Assembly (NCBI GenBank): GCA_008704415.1
Contig: VXIS01000309.1
Location: 1 to 58,535 of the forward strand
Length of the DNA: 58,535 nucleotides
Source: Sphaerosporella brunnea
Lineage: Eukaryota > Ascomycota > Pezizomycetes > Pezizales > Pyronemataceae
Direction of reading: 5' to 3'
Below the pieces are notes generated by a model. The model ran no database searches and was not told the DNA's origin. It saw only the letters and a program-made list of their open reading frames with translations. Each line of letters begins with the position of its first letter. Position 1 is the first letter of the stretch. Below, piece after piece: positions 53,551 through 58,535 of this stretch. Both the position numbers and the translations under genes were made by a program.

Positions 53551-54203
53551 ATGGCTCAACCCAATTGGGTAGCTGTGGCTCAGGCCTTTCAGCAAATTGC
53601 CAACCAGGTGGCACTCGTGCCCATTAAGGTCGGTGAGCCGGCGGGGCAGCATCTGCAACAGCAGATGATGCCGCAGATGGGGCATATGGTGGGACTGCTG
53701 CAATCAATGATGGGCCTGCTCCAGGAGCAACAGCAGCGGATGAAGCAACAAATGACCCAGATGCAGCAACTGATGCTGAGAATGCAGCAGCATATGCAGC
53801 AACAGGTAAACCAGATTGCGCAGGGGGTGGTGACCCTGACAAACAAGTTTGTCCTCACCCCTGATCATTCGTTAATCCACACGACTAACCATTGCCCAGC
53901 CAAGCCCTTCTGCAGATGCGGCTGCACAACGCAGCCTGCAGCGTGAATGCGCCCCTTCAATATCCGGCGGGGGTGATGGTGGCGATGCCGCAACCCCACA
54001 CCCGTTTGGATCTCATCCACCTTACTGGTAAGCACCATCCATTCCGCGTCGCTTCTGACGCCGCTGAACAATTTGTGCGATCGTCAGCCAACAACTGTCA
54101 GGTGGTGGCGGCGGTGCTTGCACTTCCCGACCTGCCTCACAACACGCCGGTCCTGCAACGCCGGAAGCAGATTGCAGATTTCCTGGGCGCCCCATTCAAT
54201 TAA
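53551..54203 (+). CDS. Gln/Met-rich coiled-coil protein, Mug135-like C-terminus
   Basis: Exon 1 is 53551-53846 and exon 2 is 53900-54203. The 53-nt intron has GTTTGT, a CTAAC branch point and CAG, and the join gives exactly 199 codons plus stop. The N-terminus (MAQPNWVAVAQAFQQIANQV) leads into a Gln/Met heptad-like region (residues ~35-90), then LQMRLHNAACSVNAPLQYP and a C-terminal LALPDLPHNTPVLQRRKQIA plus DFLG. The N-A-x-L...P-T...L-P...RR-x-Q-I-x-x-F-L-G pattern resembles small fungal proteins annotated as Mug135-like. That is recalled from family form, not a search. The function is unknown. Confidence 0.6.
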
Positions 54204-54798
54204 TTTTTTGTTTTTGTTTCAGTGTTTTGTCTACGGGTTGGCGCGCAGAGTTTATGGAAATGCTTGTTCGAAAAAGGACAGCTGGTATCTATGCTTTTTA
54301 ATAACTTCGGGCGTTCCGGCTGCGCTTGCATGGTAGCGGTTGAAGTTCAAGAGATTGCGCACCACCGTACTGTGAATAACGCCGCCTATGACTCTACACA
54401 AGTCCAAGCATGATCGCAAACTCAAACTAAGCTGAGATCCCCGCCGCAGCCTGTCCGGTAACCTTTCTACAGTTCCGAAATGTCAATTCCGCGCCTCGGG
54501 CGGGCTCATGAATCTCACTCCACCCTGAAGCTGCGGTCGTTTGCTTGGCATAACAGCTTCGAGGGTTTAAATTCTCGCGGTTTCCACTCTTTCCACCTTT
54601 AAGCTTCAAAACACCGCTCTACCTCCGGGTTAATCTCGCGTTTGTGTCTGCGCTGCTTTCCCGTCATCGAAGTTGCCAGTGTCGCTGGCAACCGTGGCAA
54701 CAACTGCGGTTCAACCCCGCTTGAATTTTCAGAAATAACTATCCTGAGTCGCTGTAGCCACAGAGGACTACCTCGCAGAGGCAGGCCAGCATCTTTTT

Positions 54799-55365
54799 TT
54801 TCAAGGAGGCATATGCAGCGGAGAGTTTCCGGAAATATCTTCCTTCGTTCGAATATCAAAAGCGTTATGCCTTGCGCTTCCAACAAGTCACCGCTAACTA
54901 CCTCGACCTCTGGGCTCGATGCGTCCAACCATTAATTCAACTCCTTGGGGCTTCTACAACCTCCAACAAACGAGATTGCACCGGATATGTATTTTTCTCC
55001 ACCCCTCAAGGCGGATCCTCGCGCCTTGCATGCAAAACGTCAACGGCACGTCGTGTGTTGTGTAGTGCACGGTTACCCCTCGGTGTTGCACTTACTGAAG
55101 CCGATGCAAAGCGCAGGCCGCTAGATGCGTGTGCAGAGCTGAGGCTGTCACCATGCTTGGCCATTCTAATGTTGAATTTCACCATTCTAATGTTGAGGTT
55201 CCAGGCCGCTGCCAACAGGTAATCGCCGTCAAGACCAAAGTGGTTGCTAGTGAGGGGAACGAACTACTACTGGAAATATTAAAGGCGGTCGCGGCGGCCG
55301 GAAAGACCTGCGGAGACTCGACGCGGGTGGATCTGGATCAGTGGAAGAGCGGCGAACTTAGGTAG
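54799..55365 (+). pseudogene. Unrecognised gene fragment
   Basis: A frame from a possible 3' splice site (TTTTTTTTCAAG) reads EAYAAESFRKYLPSFEYQKR and YALRFQQVTANYLDLWARCV and stays open to 55222. In another frame VIAVKTKVVASEGNELLLEI and LKAVAAAGKTCGDS run to TAG at 55363, after a possible acceptor (CCAACAG). They may be exons of one gene. No ATG is assigned and no family is recognised. A 21-bp tandem pair (CCATTCTAATGTTGA...) lies at about 55161-55202. The stop is 8 bp before the hAT-like element. The mirror is 47354-47920. Confidence 0.3.
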
Positions 55366-55372
55366 TCGATTA

Positions 55373-56349
55373 CAGTGTTCCTCACAGTCCAATCCGACGT
55401 GTCCTGAGCGCGGATCGGACCTGGACCACGTCTGCAGTCCAGTCCGAGAGGCTGCCCTGGACCAATCACTCCTTGGAGGGGTAAGGACTGTACGGCCTGC
55501 AGGCAATCCAGTCAACTGGATACTTCTAGCGGAGTAATGTATTACATAAGGATTTTATATACAAAGCGCGTCCTCAAAACCCATAAGCCAAACTGTGTCC
55601 CCCGCACGCGCCAAACGTCATTTATGCCTCGCCCCCATCAAGTTGCTGGATACAGAGCGCATCTCTTGCATTTCCACCGGCTCTCTCCTTAATCACAACT
55701 TCTTCGCCATTTTCTCGCAGCCAGACATGACTTGAGCGGGCTCTTTTCCTGGCTTGGAACACTCCGGGTGTGCTTTCTCGGGATGCGCCGGGTCCCGCCG
55801 GGTTGCTTCCAAGAGTAGGCGTAAGCATGCTACTTGGAAGCGAGGATAACTGGGAGGAAACCTCGCTTTTGATGTCGGGGTAATTCTGCGAGCTCTGGCA
55901 TACCTCGTCGCTGTGGGACTTCGCGAGCCGGAGGACTTCACGATAACGGAAGCGGCTGTTATGGCAAGAGAATTCGAGTTTGTGCTCATGGTCCAATCTG
56001 ACACGTTGTCAGTGACTTAATGTTCACAGGTTGTTGTTTAGTGGTGAGTTGAGAATGTTCGACGGCGGTTGTTTTGCAACAAAGAAAGATGGCAAAGATA
56101 GAGAATTTACTTTTTCCGGGGCATGTTCGCCCCCCTTGACGCGCACCGCTCGCACATTCCAGCTCACGGCATATTACATAATTCTGGACTGCAGACCGAC
56201 CCAGTCCACGGAAATTTGGACCAGGCCGTCAAATCCGCTGAAAATCCCGGACTGGGTCATCGCAGTCCACCAAAAAGGGTGGACTGGACTGGACTTTGGC
56301 AGACCGTCCAGGCAGACTAAAAGGCTGCCACGGCCCGTGAGGAACACTA
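55373..56349. mobile_element. Non-autonomous hAT-like element (right arm copy)
   Basis: Mirror of 46370-47346, with the same inverted AGTGTTCCTCAC ends. Confidence 0.5.
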
Positions 56350-56788
56350 TGTCCACATGGTTCTGAATGACCAGGAGCGATTTCTGATGGGTATCTATGA
56401 TCGCAGCCTGATCTCCACTGTGAATCTCGCGCTCATCCTCCTCGTTAACCTTTGGAGTTTCCACTGCTGCAAATGATCCCGCCCCTGCCAGCTTTTGAGC
56501 CACAAGCAAGTGCACTCTAGGGTACTCCCAGCCGATGCCTTTGATAGGTTTCACAAGACCAGTGCCGGACGCATGCCAACACACCCTCACTGGCGCGCCA
56601 GTGGCTCGTGTTGACCTTGAGCGAGGCGTGCCCATGGCCAACTAAGCCTTTTTCCCTGGCCCACTTTAATCTCAAGGTACCGGGTCACGCAGCTTCACCA
56701 CCACCTCGATCCCTGCTCATTCGCACAGCTCTCGTCCAACACACCCACCCATCCACCGCCATCGTCGTTTCCACAGTTCGACTAAGCC

Positions 56789-57805
56789 ATGACGTCCAGC
56801 GTTGGTACCCGGACTCGCCTCCACATGACGGAACCGACTAGCATGCTCGCGGTGCCGCCCCAGCTTACCACACTTCCGCCGCTGAAGTTCGTCGTCCTCG
56901 GACCCCCAAGGATTTATGCTATGCCGAATGACCAAGTCCAGACATACCAGGTACGCGCAGATCCCGGCTGTGGGTGTTGGTTGGTGCCGGCAAGCTGACG
57001 TTAGGGCTTCCTCTTTGCGCATCTAGGAGCTTAAAGACGTTGTCGCAGAAAGCTCGAAATTGAACTGAAGGAAATCCTGGATATGTATGGCGATTGCGTC
57101 GATGCAAGCAACTGGCCGTTAACGAAGAACTCGTAGCCATACTACCTGGGAAAGTGGACCGTGATCGGCGCGCCGCTGTTCTCGGAGTCCTTGCTCACCA
57201 TTCGGTTCAAAGGCAAGCGCCTAGCAATCAAACATGCGATTCCCCGGCCGCAGAACCTCACCGTCGCGGGCCTTGTAAGGATCCTGATCGAATACATGCG
57301 CCAGCTCTAGGCGACGGTTGTGCTCGGAGCCCTCGGATTTTTGCCATGGGAACATGACTCCTTGCGCATTGTGGGCGCGTCTAGTACCGACTTAGTACAA
57401 GAAATACTCGATCGCGTTCACTAGACGTGCGCGGAAACGCCCACGTTGTTTGCCGATCGCGGAGGCCGGGCCGATGACGTCGACAGCGAAAGCCTCAGCG
57501 AAGGCGAAGTCCGCACATATATCGCCGTGCAGATGCAGTGAATCAAGCTTCCCGACATACGTGAACCGATCCGAGACATACGGGTGGCTTCCACCACCAC
57601 CATCTTGCAGGTTAAATCAGTTTTCGAGAGGGCCTTTCGAGAGGTTCTGCGCCTGGATCGCAAGGATCAGATATATGAGCACCATCGGCTGCTCATGCGC
57701 ACCAGCGACGGCTCATGGATTGAGATATCTCATCGGGACGAGACTACCATGGGAAGCCTGCAGGCACCGGTGCGATCAATCATGTGCTATCGTGACGTTC
57801 AGTAG
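56789..57805 (+). pseudogene. Decayed spliced gene with Trp-like stops
   Basis: Exon 1 (56789-56950) starts MTSSVGTRTRLHMTEPTSML and ends NDQVQTYQ. A 76-nt intron (GTACGC...CTAG) leads to ELKDVVAESSK. After a one-base slip near 57050, one frame runs 250 codons: EIELKEILDMYGDCVDASNW, WTVIGAPLFSESLLTIRFKG, LTVAGLVRILIEYMRQL, VVLGALGFLPWEHDSLRIVG, LQVKSVFERAFREVLRLDR. Internal stops are TAG 57134, TAG 57308, TAG 57422 and TGA 57539, all one base from TGG. The protein family is not recognised. Confidence 0.45.
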
Positions 57806-57997
57806 CTACATACAAAGGCTGCGTGATTGTGAATAGCTGGGCAGGAATGGATTGATCCGGCGTCAAAGGGTGCGGCTTAGGAGTGCGTAATATAAACCTG
57901 CTTTTACTGAGCCCGCTCTTTGCGCACTCGTACCCTTCATTTGAACAAGATATGTTCCGGTGACTTCAATATGTAACATGAACCAGCTGGCAGCGAC

Positions 57998-58516
57998 ATG
58001 GCTTCAATGCATTTACACCGCATACTGACACCCCGACCAAACAAACCCACACCAACGCATGTCGATCATGTGGAGTGTCGCGTAGCCCAGGAAAAGACAG
58101 TCGCTCAGGAATTCAAGATCGTCGGTGAGCCTGATATACCACCTAAACTCCGAAGTAGTCGTGTCTATCGTTTTGTCGCTAGTTTAAATTCCAGGGCTTT
58201 GCATGGGGAAAGTGTAATGGAAAGTTCGTTGGTAAGGAGCGAAGGCTGCGGTGAGCAAAGATGCGGTGTGCACACACTTCCAGACTTTACGGATTGCATT
58301 CAACTCGCGCTACGCCGGCTTGTTGAGATTGACGTCGTTTCAGGCTTTCCAGTTACCACGATTGTGGCAATATCAGTCGTTGTACTAGAGTATGCTGGTG
58401 TCGATTCTAGGTGTAATCTAGATTACTCAAACGTGATGTATCACTTACTACAACGGACAACTAGGCAGCATCGGCACCAATTGCATATTGTGGCTGTCAA
58501 AATAATGAGAGAATGA
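57998..58516 (+). CDS. 172-aa ORF of unknown function (right arm copy)
   Basis: ATG at 57998. Its last six codons (VKIMRE) come from the copia LTR that interrupts it. The mirror copy at 44203-44721 carries the details. Confidence 0.35.
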   Translation: MASMHLHRILTPRPNKPTPTHVDHVECRVAQEKTVAQEFKIVGEPDIPPKLRSSRVYRFVASLNSRALHGESVMESSLVRSEGCGEQRCGVHTLPDFTDCIQLALRRLVEIDVVSGFPVTTIVAISVVVLEYAGVDSRCNLDYSNVMYHLLQRTTRQHRHQLHIVAVKIMRE

Positions 58517-58535
58517 ATGTTTCTGTTTCTTTTCC

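Larger units (their letters stand above)
44184..58535. repeat. 14.35-kb inverted repeat (palindrome), centre 51359/51360
   Basis: Every position p in the left arm pairs with 102719 minus p in the right arm. I checked this at many ORF boundaries from 44203 to 50310 without net indels. The copy continues to the last base of the window, inside the mirrored copia LTR, so the true length is unknown. There is no spacer. Within about 1 kb of the centre the arms differ by many small indels. Confidence 0.97.

Noticed and set aside
44184..58535. Palindrome as a mating-type or centromere structure
   Set aside because: No homeobox, HMG or centromere-type features were seen. The content is transposons and fragments, and the error pattern near the centre favours an artefact.
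1..58535. CRISPR arrays, bacterial operons, rRNA genes
   Set aside because: The window is eukaryotic in character. No regularly spaced repeats or rRNA sequences were seen.

Overview
The window looks like transposon-rich sequence from a filamentous fungus, more likely an ascomycete (Pezizomycotina) than a basidiomycete. The reasons are short introns (53-76 nt) with GTRNGT-type donors and CTAAC-like branch points, a chromodomain gypsy element, a copia element with a half-tRNA primer site, a Tad-like LINE with RNase H, many hAT and MULE remnants, TTAGGG-type telomere motifs, and stop codons at conserved Trp positions that suggest RIP-like C-to-T mutation. The species cannot be named from the sequence.

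Layout. 0-5.6 kb: a hAT relic with GAGCCGAGC-rich ends (69-1019), small MITEs, a copia Gag fragment (3786-4724), a tRNA-like Pol III promoter and a MULE N-terminal relic. 5.9-11.7 kb: a nearly full-length chromovirus on the minus strand (6202-11725) with intact Gag, a clear -1 frameshift signal, damaged pol and a chromodomain integrase. 11.7-24 kb: mostly anonymous sequence, two hAT elements (12491-13687, 20707-21531), a MITE and gene fragments. 24.2-26.2 kb: facing telomere-like repeats, then a young 1.3-kb LTR element that keeps only a chromodomain between two 513-bp LTRs. 26.9-38 kb: a hAT family (CAGGG termini, 8-bp duplications).

The most striking structure is three elements nested inside one another. 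A 934-bp MULE lies in a 4.4-kb hAT (31671-36054), which lies in a smaller hAT (31219-36520). The 4.4-kb hAT has a perfect 8-bp target duplication and carries an intact, TATA-equipped, 482-codon F-box-like gene as cargo. 39.2-44.2 kb: a complete but mutated copia element with a GCCAC duplication.

From 44184 to the window end the sequence is one inverted repeat with no spacer, centred at 51359/51360, with 7.2-kb arms. Each arm holds a 3'-truncated LINE, a Gln/Met-rich spliced gene, a non-autonomous hAT-like element, a decayed spliced gene and a 172-aa ORF. The centre lies inside the terminal repeat of a hAT copy inserted into the LINE. The arms look identical except in the inner ~1 kb, which carries many small indels. 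That pattern favours a fold-back assembly or read artefact, although a real palindrome is not excluded.

Host-like genes are few: the F-box gene (33873-35321), the 199-aa Gln/Met-rich gene (53551-54203 and its mirror), a Lys-rich/acidic gene with an intron splitting its start codon (36851-37416), and several unrecognised ORFs. Large stretches (13.7-20.7, 28.2-31.2, 38-39.2 kb) show nothing I can support as coding.
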